In this document: positions 26,791 to 40,078 of the stretch, piece by piece
Layout: each line of letters begins with the position of its first letter
Position numbering within the stretch: position 1 is the stretch's first letter
DNA from: Bradysia coprophila
Taxonomy: Eukaryota > Arthropoda > Insecta > Diptera > Sciaridae
Reading direction: 5' to 3'
Length of the DNA stretch: 64,000 nucleotides
Assembly: GCF_014529535.1 (NCBI RefSeq)
Contig: NW_023503501.1
Location: forward strand, 5,338,150 to 5,402,149
The notes under the pieces: generated by a model
The model's database searches: none
What the model saw: only the letters and a program-made list of their open reading frames with translations
Told to the model about the DNA's origin: nothing
Made by a program: the position numbers and the translations under genes

Positions 26791-28245
26791 AAATTTTAGG
26801 GCGATTTGAAATTTTTGTTTCATTTGAAAGGAACGTCGTACGGGGCTTCGTAATTGCGCTATGCGCAATTTGTAAGATGTACATATTACATAATAATTTT
26901 ACTTTAACTACATTAACCGGCGCAATAGGCTTACGATCAAAGTAGGGTGACAGACGCACTAGGGTCACGAACGCAATAGATATACGGGTTTGTACGGGGC
27001 TCAGTCGCAGCAAACGCTCCGACTGTTCTGATGGCTCGTTTTTTTTGAAAGCTATTGACAAGACGCGTAGTTTGACACCAATCTGAGGTCATTAACATAA
27101 CGTCTCGGGGAGATATGACCAAAAAGTGTTTGTTTGTATTCGACTTTCCAAGATATTCTGTAAACTTGTTTCCCTGTAGAAACAAACGCTATAATTCCAC
27201 ATTTGCACCAAATGACACGAAATTAAATTTTTAGAAGATTTTTGGTTCTTTCTGCTTCGAAGTAAGGTGAAATCACCTCGACCCAAACGTTGCCAAAATT
27301 ACATTTTTTCATATAAAAAGATCGGTGTCATTCGAAAGCTACAGCATACGACTTCATGAGAAAAATTACTTTGGCTCGATCAGGTTAGTTGGGTGAGTGA
27401 AGTAGGTGAAATCAGCTTCTCAGTGGTGATAAGTGTCATCCTCGAATTTTGACTCGTCGATGTTATCTCGAAAAATTTTGTAACCATTTTTTTAAACGGT
27501 TTTGAGTCAAAGCAACATTTTCTGTGGGGCAACAACCACCAATTTCAAAAAAAAAAAAATTCTGGCTATTAATGACCACCGAAAATTATCACTTTTATAG
27601 ACACATCTCCCACAAATTTTTGGCTACCAACCTCATATTGGACTTAAACTGCGCGCCTTGACCATAGCTTTCAGGACAAAAAAGTTTTCCGAAATCAGTT
27701 TAAATTTGGTAAAAATATTTCGAAAAGTCAGAAACGTGTAACGCAACTAACCGCCGACTTCTTCGATCACACAAGTCACACTTCGCAGGCTAAAAATTCC
27801 AATTCTTGTTGGGTGTCCGAGTATTAGAAAACTGGTTTGTTACCGCAAAACATAGCTCACTTTATGCCTCAGAAATGACGAAGTTTGTAACGCAATTAAC
27901 CCTGGAGTTACCCATATAATGACAAAATTGATTAAAAATTCGAGTGAAAATTTGATGTCTCCATTTATTTTTGAAAATATTTCTTTCTCTTTTCACCACA
28001 TAAATTCATTTGTTTTTCTAAACAATATTAAAGCGCTGACCCGAAGAAAAAGACTTAATAAAGCTCAATGCTTGTTAAATGCAGCATTGCAAATGAGCAA
28101 ATTATAACAAAAATAAAATTCGTAAATTCCACAGACAGTGTCGGTAACTTAGTTTACAGCCAATTGAAAGCAATGCATTTAAAAACTAAAAAAGGCCTTC
28201 ATATCCAAAAAGTTTTTAAACAAAATGGTCACATCTATTAAATCA

Positions 28246-31200
28246 CTAGTCGATGTGTCGCTCCTTACAATAACAATATTTCCTCAACTCAGGATCCGTA
28301 TCCAAAATACACTCGGCCTGCGAACCGTACTTATTCACTCGCGATATATCCGACATTTTCACACGAAAAACATTTTCGTTCAGATCGTGTAACACACTCG
28401 CTTCGAATATCGACTTTCCCGGCTTCACCACAATTTTCACTTGGTACATCTCCGACGAAACTTTCGTTTTCGACGTCAGATCGGCCAGAAATCCGTCGAC
28501 ATCCTTATTCTGCTTGAAGCGCATCAAATTGTCGTGCGGTGCCAGTTTGGCGGCCCATTTGATCTCGTGCAGATATAATCGGGCACATTTGTCTTGGTCC
28601 TTTTCTGTGAAATGGTTGATGGCATCGATGACTGATCTGGCTGCCCGGAGTACAAATTCGTTTTGGGTGTCGTTTATTTGGTGCCAATTCATGCAGACAC
28701 ACCAATGTGGTTCTATATAGGCGTCAGCACAGGAACGGTTCTTTGGTATTTTGTCGAATAGTGATATAGAGCGAGTCTTTGGCATGGGTTTCTTGATTTT
28801 GTCGAATGAAGTCGACTGCAGTCCTATGGGAAGAAGAATTCGTTAATGTCGATGACAAAGTTGGACGAATCAGTATCATTTTCAATTTACTTAAAATATC
28901 CTCTAATGTGGCATGTACATCAAACGGTGTGCTAAGCGTATTCAAATTATCGCGAAAATTCTGATACTGCCGACTGTGCTTTGTCTTGAACCATTCCGGA
29001 AACACGAAGCTAAAGAATGGCAGACGTTCCTCCAACTTTCCTTGGAGCGTATTCCTAACGGCAGCGAATCTATGTTAGATGAAAGTCTCATTACAATACG
29101 GTCTCATGAGTCGAAAATCGTTTATCCAACCAACCTATTACCATGATCGGACATTAAAATTAAAATGGTGGAATTCAATACGCCACTGGACTGTAGATCG
29201 GTCAGCCAATTCTTAATATCGTTATCAGCCACACCAATTAAATTGATCGAATCGTGAGACAATTCGCCATGGAAACTAAATACGAAACGAGGTTTGACGG
29301 TGTACGATTGCATGAACTGAAAACCGACAAAGAATACAACACGACGTTGGGTAATTATTCGATGGCTTGACCACTTACCTCTTTGGTATAGTCTAACATC
29401 ACGTTATGTCGGGGCTGACTACCGACACACAATTTTTTGTAGTTTGCCAGTTCAGGATCGATGGCCAAGTAGAACGTTCGCATGTAATGATCTGGTAAGT
29501 TTGAAGACATTTAAAGAAAAATTGCTTTGCATAGCCGGAAAAGCTTCACTACCTGTTGGTTGCTGATCGAATCCGTTCAATCGATAAGAAAACGTTCCAA
29601 TGTGTGGAACATCTTCGTTAAACGATGTAACATACCCGCTACGCTCGTATTCCGACCAAATCATTGGATAAACGTTCACCGATTTCGAACCTTTCATGCG
29701 TTTCCGTGTCTCGGGCAATTCCAATTCGGTAAAACCAGTCAAAATGGGTATCAGAGCTTGCGGCGTTCCATCACCAACGATATTGTATCCTTGAAGTACA
29801 TCACCTTTCAGATGCTGTGTCAGGTAGTCGTAGGTTTTCGGTAATTTCCGTATAAAGGCATTTTTGCTCAGCGAGTCGAATCCGTACATGAGCACATTGA
29901 TGTTCGTGGGATCGTGGTGGTAGATTTGATCCCGTTTCAATACGCGACGGATTCCATAAATAATGCCGGACCACGAGCTGTAAAGAGATTGGTTTAGAGA
30001 GATTTCGAGAGACAACGACTGAACTTACTATTCTGAATTTTCGGTCCAACATTTGGCTTTAGCAAAATCAGATCTCCGTAAAATGTACATGGTACTGGAG
30101 CGCACCGGTTCACCATATCTAATAGTATAGTCGTCAATTCTGAATATATCAGCAAAATCACAGACAATTGTTCCTAGTTTAGCAATTACATTGCTCCGAA
30201 TAAAGCAAATAGATTTCTGTGAAGAGAGAAAAGAAGTTTTTCGTTTCGAGTTTAGTCTTCACGGTCATTCCAGACAAAGTGTTCCTAGTTCTTACTGTGC
30301 ATGACACCCAATCTTCTTCTGTTCCACAGTCAATGAGTGGATCATCATCTTTGATGAATTTCATCATTTCGGGTGCATAAATGTCCGTGTGTGGTATTCG
30401 GCATGACTGCTGATTGTCGTTTGAATGAATCAAATTTTCAACTATTTCTCTGCAATTGGAAGAATTTCAAAAGTTAAATTCTTGTGTAAGATCTGAGGCA
30501 CTGAACAATATAACTGAACCTGCAAGTTCAGAGCCCTCTCGCCCCTGGGCATTATTTTTCAGCGTGCTCAGAATTGAAACTTTTCGAAATTTTTAGTTAC
30601 CGAATTTCTGTGTAATTCGATTTCCCAACGTTCGTAGGAGAAGCTTGTAATTTGGGTGAGTTTGAGCTATTCAGAAACCTTTTGCGAGACCATTTGCGAA
30701 TGGAAGCTCTGCGGGTAAATTTTTTTTAAATTCTCTCTGTCGTTTATACATCAACCGGTAATACAGTTGTGTGCGTACAATAATGTAAAACCATTTCCCT
30801 TGACAACAAAAATCAGGTTAGAGAGCCCTGGACAAATGCCCATGGGCTAAGTAGACACTGTGAAAATTTTAATAACATTTTGCGAATGAAATCGAATGAA
30901 CGACGTCGAGGCTGCAGTCAACCGTGTTAAACACCAATGTTATTGTAACAGATTACTATCATTCGCTCGGCAACATTTTACCCCAATTAGGAGGTTTAAC
31001 TGTCATAATACAATATTGTGTGACCATACCCCCACCCATATCGTTACCATTATCAACACGAAACACATATAAATTGCAATTAAGCATAAAGCAAAAATAG
31101 AAAAACTCGAGAACTAGCTACTAAAACTTACAATTTCAATTTGTTGTCCGTGTACTCTTTCGGTTCACCTAGCATAACCACAATGAAATACAAAGCGGCT

Positions 31201-31259
31201 ATAGCAATTACACCACCGACATGATATTTCGATATCCGTCGTAGTTTTATCATTTTCAT
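28246..31259 (-). CDS. DUF229 (sulfatase-like) membrane-anchored protein
   Basis: Eight exons, complement(join(28246..28823, 28891..29069, 29135..29316, 29379..29491, 29553..29977, 30029..30216, 30296..30449, 31132..31259)), give 648 aa with every junction GT-AG and in phase. The first exon encodes MKMIKLRRISKYH followed by one hydrophobic helix (about residues 15-33), so it is a signal anchor of a type II or secreted protein. The DUF229 signature CRIPHTDIYAPEMMKFIKD, a CGTEEDWV motif, FDSLSKNAFIRKLPKT, GDGTPQALIPILTG, FSFHGELSHD and MSDHGNR follow in order; the last two resemble the metal-binding parts of the alkaline phosphatase/sulfatase fold. Cysteines are plentiful in the C-terminal third, as expected outside the cytosol. 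The family is expanded in insects and nematodes and its substrate is unknown to me. The length is normal for the family and the gene appears intact. Confidence 0.93.
30450..31131 (-). other. Intron 1 of the DUF229 gene
   Basis: This 682-bp intron is ten times longer than the gene's other introns. It separates the signal-anchor exon from the rest. I see no repeat ends or second gene inside. Confidence 0.7.
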
Positions 31260-32680
31260 TTGTTGCTAATTATTTAATTACATACTGGACCATATGGAAT
31301 GTTGTTTCTGATGCATGCAATTGTATGCGTTGGTGCTAAGTATGCATATTGTTTGGTTTGCACTTTTTTCCCTTCGTTTGCGAGGAACGTTATCAGTCAC
31401 GGTTTATATGGAATAATTTTCTCGATGGTTTGGTGTTCTGTATGAAAGTAAACAAACCCTTTACGGACAGCTATACAGAGTGTTATGATGCAGAGTGTCT
31501 TGCGATGCTTGTTAAACGTTGAAACGAAAAGGAGAGAATTGTGCTCATTGTGACCTCGAGACTCTCGATCTCATCGTATCAGTCTACAACAGTCTACAAA
31601 ATGATTGTTACAGCTGAATATTAAAAAAAAATTCCTACGTTTTTCCGAAAAGTGTTTTTGGAACAATATGGGAAAATGTTGATGGTAAGAAGGGGGAAAC
31701 TTTGGGAAAAAATGAAAATGTTTTTACTGGTACTGGCTGAAATCAAGAAGGTTACATCGTACGGTAAAAACGATTTTTGACAAGCCGAAAACGAACGAGA
31801 GCATTCATAGAGCCATAACCTCAACGCTTTTGCGAACAGTTTGTCCTTGGTTTGCTCCAAGGCCATTTCGAAATGTCAACCTCAACTTTGAGTTTGACGA
31901 AAATTTTAACGAAAAACTTGCAAAGGAATTTATTGACGTTTGGGTTTTTATGTTCATCTCTGGGATGAAATCGTTGTCGTTCGTGCTGTCAAAGTTCGTG
32001 TTTACAGTTACTTGGAACAAACCTATATTGCATCAAAAGAAGTACAGATTCGATAATTATACTTGTAACACTGACACGTCAGTGGTCAAAATTTCCGAAA
32101 TTTTCGACGGGGAGAAGTTTGGAGAACCTGCACGAAATTGTCTGAATTTTCTTTTGAAAACCTTTCTTTTGGATTTACAATCAGCTCCACTGCATAGTCT
32201 ACCGTTCTAACAAATTTTATCAATTTTCTTCGTGAGCTTTTGTAATGTAAAGGTTGATACCGGCGATGACATTAGAAAGACTACTGAAAGGAAGGTTACT
32301 GATGTTAACAATAATGAATAAATGTTTACTTAACGGGTTTGGTCAAGGTATTAGTCATTTGTCACCTGATTTGCGTGATTAATTTTAGGCGATTTCGCGA
32401 GTTGTAGGCCGAACGGAGTGAACTAAACAGAGCCAACTTCGCAAAGAAGGGTAGATTTTAAAATATTTTAAAGAAAACATTTAACATAGAAAAAGCTAAT
32501 GGAAAACTGAATTAAATACTTTTAGTAACAGTGAAATGATTATATTTGAAGTTAAGGAAAATGAAAACGATGAATTGCTTGAAAAAATGTCTAAAATTTG
32601 TTGACATTGCATTCAAGGTTCTTTCAGAACAGGAATTTGCAGGAATTTAAATAATATTCAGCTTTTGCGAGGTTGGCTGT

Positions 32681-33019
32681 AGGCATGGGCGATAATGATA
32701 ATGATTATCGATAATTATCGATTATCGATAATCGATAATTATCGACTTTTTTATCGAAAATTATCAAAAAAATATCGATAATTCGATATACCGATATTTC
32801 GGCCCGAAAATCCGATATTTATCGATATATTCCGATATACCGGTATATTATCATAAATTTTTAGATAAATATCAAAATATCGATATTTTGATAATTATCG
32901 AATTTCGATATTTTGATAATTATCGATAATTACCAAAATATCGATAACGATATGATTAATCGAATATCGATAATTTCTTTCGATTGATATTATCGATAAT
33001 TTTGAACGTCTCCCATCCC
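32681..33019. mobile_element. hAT-like MITE filled with ATCGATAATT repeats
   Basis: The ends AGGCATGGGCGA and TCTCCCATCCC are imperfect inverted repeats resembling the CAGGGATGGG-type ends of hAT elements. Flanking 8-mers TTGGCTGT (32673-32680) and TAGGCTGT (33020-33027) match at 7 of 8 positions, the target-duplication length of hAT. The 340-bp interior is almost entirely a palindromic array of TATCGATAATTATCGA-type units. A related array without clear ends lies at 40430-40570. Confidence 0.65.
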
Positions 33020-36000
33020 TAGGCTGTGATCAGTTTGTACACAAAATCGTCAAAGTAATCCACTGCACTGGGCTGTCATCAGTTTCGCAAACCGAGGAGA
33101 TCTATATAGAGTGGAGGTAATGTCATATATAACCGAATCAGAAGTGCGGTTACACCAAAGTTCGCTACAAACGTCATCTTCTCCCTTCCTTAACCTGTTA
33201 CAGACGGCAAGCATATGACCAGTATTGTTATCGGGTCTATCACTTCCATCGATCAAAGTATCTTTAATCGGTTGATTTCGAATCTTGTACTTTAATTTTT
33301 ATAACATGCATTTTACAATATAAAGGACCATATTATCATCTATTGTCGATAATAGATGAATAGCTGTATGTGACTGGTTAAAAACCATAAACGGGATAGA
33401 AAGCATCTGAATGGCATTACCTCCACACTATATCTACCTTGGGTAAACGCCATATTATAGATATTCGAAAAACGCGAACAGAGTGAAGAGGTCATAAATG
33501 TTAAAAAAGTCACGAACATCATTTATGAATGTCCCGTCCCCTTAATTCCAATTCAAAATAAAGTTGCAATTTTAAAATAATTTCCAAATGTGATCAAATC
33601 AAATGTAAACTGTAAACTTTTAAGGGATCACGCCATTTTAATAGAAGATCTGCATCTGCGTGGCTTCTCCCCGAAGTTTACAGTCTTGGTTGACACACCA
33701 CTCCTTAATACTAATAAATGCACCACACAATGCAATTTCGAATGTTTGAAAAATGAGTGAAAAGATTTTGCATGTCTTCGATCTTCGATCTAAAGGAGTA
33801 GTAGATTCGATACGTTTTACCTCCTCTTCCCTTAACCCATCATTCACGTGAAGTGACTTTGGTGAAATTAGTCACCGAAGCAAAGACACTGTTTTCGGCC
33901 ATAGACACGGTAGTGGTCCCAGAACAGTATAGGACTGTACATCATCAGTCGTTGCTACCGGTCCTTTCACGAGACAGTCATGATTTTGTAACATTGAACT
34001 CGTAATTGACAAAATCACATAAGAGCAAAGTGCAATCTACAGATGGAAAGCGGTCTAGTCATAAGTGCTTAGAAATTCCCGAACGTGCAGCACAACGAAA
34101 ATTCTTCTTTTTTTAACCATTTGAACATAATTATTCATAGCTGACCTGTCTTACTATATGAAAACATAATGGAACACAAGTTCTGACGTGTAATATATTA
34201 TGGTAATAAATTATCATTTTGAAGAACAAAGCTAAAAAGTGTTAGTTTAGCGATAGTAAAAAAGTTGACTTAAATTCATGAAAAATGTTCAACGTTTGAA
34301 ATTGAAAAACTTATCTGTTACCTACAACAAAATATTTACAAAAGTTCGAATTCCGTTCAGCTGGCAATTATTTTTGAAACAGCTAAGTATATATACTAAA
34401 CGACACAATAAATTATTTTATTTTTATATTTTCCACCAACATAATTTCGATATATTTGATACCCGACTAAGCAATAACACTACAACTGCCGGCAATATTT
34501 ATATTATATCGCGGTGAAAAACAAACATGCCTCGATTACATAGCTGAGTATGAGAGCGTTGCTAGGGAGATTGTTTCTTTTTGCGAGAGATTTATTTAAA
34601 ATCGAATGCACATTTGGAGAATGAGATAATTTTTTATTCGTTATATATGGAGGTTTTGCAGCGATAACGATGGATCTTATTACTCATATTTTGATTGGAA
34701 TTGGATGCCAAATGAAATTAAAGTATGATTTTGGCGTTCAGACAGGATTTTAATTTATCATCAAAGTGATAATTTCATCAGAATGTTTTCTCTGATAGTC
34801 GGACTTTTTGCAGATACTGTCAAAGCTCACCATGTGTGCGCATAAAACTGGCACAGAAAGTGAAAATCGATAAATCCTCTAAAACATTCAAACAAGTTTT
34901 GAATGAAAATTTTTTTTCCGTTTTTTTCCCCCAACAAGGGCGTGTCATATATTCCCTAAATATTGAATGATGATCCGTCTTTTCAATTATATATCTGGTG
35001 ACGGAATATATTACGTTCATTTTGCATTATTGTGTGTAGCCGAAAAGCGTTTCATACTTTCACATAACACAAACCGAGAATCCACACTATATAGTGCCAA
35101 TAAACGAAACCGATGAAACGTTTCAATTAACAACCATGCACAATAGTTTTCAGTGTGTTTGAGGCACACATGACCACATAAATAATATGATTAGGTAAGT
35201 TAGTAAACGTTTTTTTTTTTATTTTCTTTCTTATCCGGTCGATAATTCACTGAATAATGGATCGTTGAATGCCACGCACTTAAATTGTAATAAGTTGACC
35301 GTACACAAAAATTTGGCAAAGACACAATGTATCAATGAAGCCACAGATGATAGCGCTTGCACTGAAAAATCTATTCTTAGTAAATCGATTTCTTTTACGT
35401 TTCGCGATTCTCTTCACGGCACACTTTTGCCGATATAATTTTAGAAGATTTGACTGTTGATTGAACAACTATTTAGCCTTGGGTTAAGTTAAATATTTAC
35501 AGAACAGAAATTATATATAAAACCATCACCACCGGGCCGGCAGAGAGTTTATTATATATTCGCAAAACTAGCGATTTTTTCTTCTATTTAACACGACTAT
35601 GAGTCACAAGGAACTGTAATGCACTGTCTCTTATTAAGCTATAAAGGATCGGGGGAATACCAGCCACGATATAATTTATACGAATTCTCTCTTTCAGCTA
35701 AACGGAAAATTGAAGAAACAACAATTGGATGTATACTACATTCGCAGTGTGTATACCGTGGGTAATGTTCTCCGTACCGTACCGTGTGTACAAACACCAT
35801 ATGATGAGAGACATGGCGAAAAGCATGTGCGCAAAACGCGGTTGCAAATGTTTTTTTTTGTATTCTTTTCGTGCTCTCAATGTTATTTTGAACTCATGCA
35901 CTTTCCATTGTGTATACATACATTTACATGAACAATTGAATATTAGTAACGCGCATCAATTTAATTTTTTTATTTGATTTTTATTGTGAATTATGCGCTA

Positions 36001-37700
36001 GTGGAGTATCCCCGGCTTCGCTCGGCGTTACTATAATTTCAATCGATTTGTATTTCCTCTCAAAATTATTTTGCGTCAAAAAGAAAATTTTCCTTAAACA
36101 TGCTTCAAAAAAACGTTACGAAGTGATTATTCACACTCGTGTGCGAATAGTCAATTGTGAGTCTATTCGCAGACGAGTACAAATTGAATACAACATCTAC
36201 TCGGAAATAGCATTATGCTTCCTTTTACAACATGGAACATAAGGAGCTTATGCTCCCGTTTAAAACATGGAACTTTAAAGAAGCATTTGTAAAACAAAAT
36301 ACATTTTATAGTAATGCAGATAGTTTACAAAGAGCCGCTTTCAAACATCACCCTTATAGAGTTACACCTGGAGTTAAAAAGCTGGCACTGATGTCATTTT
36401 AACATTTGTTCACTCATACAACTGAAACAAATAAAGAAGAAAAAAAATTGTGTCGTAATTGAGTATTACACTAATGTGCGGAAAGCAACAGTCAAAACTG
36501 TTATTAAATTAAATTAAATTTTCTCCTTACTATTTTCATTAATCGAAAATAAGTTTTCCATAAACACTATCCCAACAAAATCTCTTCGTGTGACGCAGTC
36601 TTTGTAGTGTAATTTCTAAAATGAATGATATCGCTAGAGTTGACGTTTTCAGCTTCGTTATGCAAAAATTAAATTGTACACCCAATTAGTTCAAACAAGC
36701 TGGCTTAGTTTTCCTCATCATCTGTCAAATAATTTTTACCAAAAATAATTTGACTGAACACAACGAAAATTTTCTTGTAAGTCTGTTCCTGAACATCACT
36801 TTGCGACGCAGATTTTTTTGGTAAAATTTTCGTTTTTTTAATTCAAATTTTTTTAATGATGAATATGAGCGAGAATATTTCAGTTTTGTGGTGATAAATA
36901 CCAAAGGGTAGAAACTGAAATGTTCGGCTATACATAGTTGACGCGTCTCAAAAAAAATTCTTCGTTCTTTTTTTTGGGATTAGACTGCGTCAAGTCCTCC
37001 GCTATCGCTCCGGACATGATTTATGCCACTCAGCATCATAATGAACAAAATTTGCAAACTTTAGATGCCTCTGTGGCATAAAACGTTGTATGCAACTCGA
37101 TGCAAAGTACTTTCTTGCAAAGTACAACGCATGAAAATGAAAAAAAAACGAGTTTTTCCTCAGTTTTTCAGTTTTTTTCCACCACTTTTCCTCAGTAGTC
37201 GGTTTGCCAAGTTTCAAGTCTGTAGAACTTCATCTGTGCTCCGACTATAGAAAGACAAACAAAAAAATATTAAACTTTATATTATAGATATCAGTCCGTG
37301 AATGAAATGTGTGTGGGTAAAAAATCTGGTTCTGAGTTTTTTTAACGGACGGAATTATTTTTTGAAAATATTGTCACGTCCAATACAGATAACGAATGAA
37401 CAACTGAAGACATATTTTGGTGTGTAATGTGTAGAGGCATGCGACTACATATGAATGTTAAAGCGCGGCTAAAATGCAGTTCACCAGCCGCAGCGCTTCC
37501 ACAATGTCCTACGTTCCTACTTTGTCCTACTTTTTAGAAATTCGCCCCACTTGCCCTACTGTCCTGCGTAGGACAAGTTGTTCGGAACATTCACATTTCT
37601 GTATTCGATCGAATGGATGTGCAACAGTTTGTAATTAGAATATGAAGGACTTGCGTCGCGACAAAACTTTGAGTGGGACCTCTGCCAGTGTAAGACCTTT

Positions 37701-38866
37701 GCAACCAAAGTGTGGCTTATTTTAGTCGTCACTGTAATAAATAGCAAATGGCATAGCCGTTCCTAATCAGATCTATCCATCCATATACATGAACACTTTA
37801 CCATGTTAAAATATTGAGCTTATCCATAGGACGCCAAGTGTTGTTATTATATTTAATTTCCTGAAAGCAATTAGGACGTCACGTCCATTGTGGTAGTTAA
37901 ATTACATACTTTAATTACATGTTAACATTATTTTCCTACGATTATGTTGTACTCTTGAAATTTATTCGATTTGTAAAACGTTTACAAGGATTGTGTCGGG
38001 TATGTAGTATATTAACTGGAGGAACTTTTGTTGAATCATAATTTGTTTATATATAAAAAGACAGTTCAAGCATGAGTGGTATTACATCGAGTACTGAAAG
38101 TGGACAGTGTATCGAACAAATTTTGCAACTGTAAAAAAATTTGGAAGTTTTTCACACAAAATAATACTCTATTTGGCAGTTGTCCCTCGAAGCACTTTTG
38201 CTTGAAGTGCGTTGTATATAATCATCACGATGGTAGATGTAATTTTTGATAAGAATATTTTGTAATACTGGCCGAAAGATTCGAGCTAGTCCGGCCGTGA
38301 TGTGTGAGAGTTGATGCGGATGCAATTTGAGAAATTTATTCATCCTAAATCCTGTCTTTCCTTCTTCTTCATTTTTCCAAAGTGAAATACGGTTCAAACG
38401 TAATTATTATAGACACCACCAGCTAACAAGCTGGTGAAAGCATGAGTGAGATATAGTGGACGAGTGTTAATGTCTATGAGGTTTATGAACAATACATGCA
38501 AGGACGACTTTTTGGAAGTGAGGAATATAAGGAGGTTTAATTAAATCAACAGTCGCTTTCGAGAATAACGGGAAATATAGCACATTTTTTGGTGTTGAGG
38601 AATTTCGCGCCACGTCATTCACAATAACCCACAAAGTGACATTTTCCTTATACGAAATGTGTCATTTTGTCCATTATTGTGAATGACGTGGCGCGAGATT
38701 CCTAGCAGCCCATTTTGCGGAGGTATTGACACAATTGTTGAAATGAAACCCGTGAACTGAATCTCTACACATGGAATTGTACATACAATTAAATTGCAAT
38801 TTTTAATGACGGTGAAATAAACGAGTTGCACTGAATTGAATTGCATTTTGAATTATAATCACTAGG
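37701..38866. repeat. Duplicated block, copy 1
   Basis: This block aligns colinearly with 39208-40720. Shared landmarks in order are AAATGGCATAGCCGTTC, CCAAGTGTTGTTATTATATT, AATGTGGTAGTTAAATTACA (here ATTGTGGTAG), TTTTTGATAAGAAT, CTGTCTTTCCTTC and finally TTTTTAATGACGGTGAAATA. Spacing differs because each copy has its own MITE insertions. The copy is not followed by a receptor gene. Confidence 0.75.
38598..38703. repeat. GCGCGAAATT-type hairpin MITE
   Basis: A 29-bp terminal inverted repeat, AGGAATTTCGCGCCACGTCA at the left and its complement (TGACGTGGCGCGAGATTCCT) at the right, with one mismatch, surrounds a core of about 45 bp that is itself partly palindromic. It has inserted into duplicated block copy 1 and is absent from copy 2. 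Confidence 0.75.
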
Positions 38867-39684
38867 CAACACAGGTCATGTACACAGATGGTGACATAGT
38901 GCGTTGGAATGGTCTTGGTGCCCTGAATATGGAACACACCTCCGTTCGTCCCAGTCACGTCTGCGTGCAGGCGTAACCCACTCAAATATATGAAAATGAA
39001 AATACACCGATCCGGTCGGCGGTTGGTATGTGGACCTCCTGAGTTCAAATTACAGCTCAATTGATCTCGATCACCTATCTGTGGCTCAGACAGAAAATTT
39101 TGTTGACTGTGTGGGTGAAAATTTTTCTAGTCTGTGCTAGTCCCCAGTCAAACCAGCGCCAGCGCTACTGCCTGGTTAACTTTACTCTGTCGTGATTTGA
39201 GACCGTTGCAACCGCAGAGATTGTTGCTTATTTTTGTTGACGCTGTCGATAATAAATGGCATAGCCGTTCATAATCAGATAGAATCCTCAATCTATTTGC
39301 CTAATCACTTTACCACATTTGAATAATGAGCTTATCAATTTCAATGGGTAGCCAAGTGTTGTTATTATATTATTAAAATTCATGAAACCTCAATTACGAC
39401 GACACCCCCAATGTGGTAGTTAAATTACACACAAACAATATTTTCATATTATTATGTTCAACATGTACCCATATTAACTGAAGGAACAATAAATAAATCA
39501 TAATTCGTTAATGTAATCATCAACATTAAGTAGGTACTTTGTAAATGTTATTTTTGATAAGAATTTTGTGTGTAAAACGATTTACACGCACTAGTTTTCT
39601 GGTGGTTTCCTAATTCTGTGCGTGTGCCGAGTATCTTCTGAAAAATCTTTGATAGATCACACGGCTAGTAGTAATTTCGTGCCG

Positions 39685-39767
39685 TATGGGCGCGAAATTA
39701 CACTATTAAAGTAGGAATCTCGCGCCACGCGAAATTCCTACTTTATTAGTGTAATTTCGCGCCCATA
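39685..39767. repeat. 83-bp near-perfect palindrome
   Basis: TATGGGCGCGAAATTACACT reads inward from the left and its complement from the right, and the two arms meet in the middle almost without a loop (CTCGCGCCACGCGAAATT). It belongs with the hairpins at 38598 and 40041, which share GCGCGAAATT. Confidence 0.82.
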
Positions 39768-40040
39768 AGGAACTTCTTGCTGGTAGGAATCTCGCAACGG
39801 GTATCCTTGATGCAAAATATGTGTATCTCAGTTGGGATACCGGTATCCTAACGTTTTGTAAAAGGAAAATCCACACTTTCTAAGGATACCGGTATCCCTG
39901 ATACAAAGCTCTAGGGTGTTAGAATAAAATTCGCATCTCCAAAATTTATGTGCCTGATACTCAACTGAATCTACCGCCAATTTATCGCCAGGTACTCGTA
40001 AAAATTCTCTAAATCAAGTTAGCCATTGAAAAATGTATGG

Positions 40041-40078
40041 GCGCGAAATTCCACTATAATATGTGTAATCTCGCGCGG
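40041..40078. repeat. Short GCGCGAAATT hairpin
   Basis: GCGCGAAATTCCACT at the left and GTGTAATCTCGCGC at the right form a short imperfect inverted repeat. It looks like a shortened relative of the 39685 palindrome. Confidence 0.5.

Larger units (their letters stand above)
25840..27150. repeat. Dispersed repeat region with CCCCGTACGAAG motif
   Basis: AGCCCCGTACGAAG appears near 25872, its complement CGTACGGGGCTTCG near 26834, and TTTGTACGGGGCTC near 26990. Related text (AAGCTxTTGACxAGACGCGT followed by CTCGGGGAGAT) occurs near 25720 and again near 27050. These internal repeats suggest one or more old repeat elements. The microsatellite and tandem array inside it are listed separately. Confidence 0.5.
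21579..28245. other. Transposon-rich intergenic block
   Basis: This region between pseudokinase B and the DUF229 gene contains no supported host gene. It holds a non-LTR retrotransposon remnant, two large inverted repeats, a microsatellite, a 145-bp tandem array and dispersed repeat sequence. The recognisable parts are listed separately. Confidence 0.7.

Noticed and set aside
31830..32210. 126-aa plus-strand ORF downstream of the DUF229 start
   Set aside because: No recognisable motif or codon pattern; treated as chance.
38880..39070. Possible tRNA-derived SINE (a GAGTTCAAATTAC segment like a B box)
   Set aside because: No convincing A box at the right distance and no tail or target duplication could be defined.
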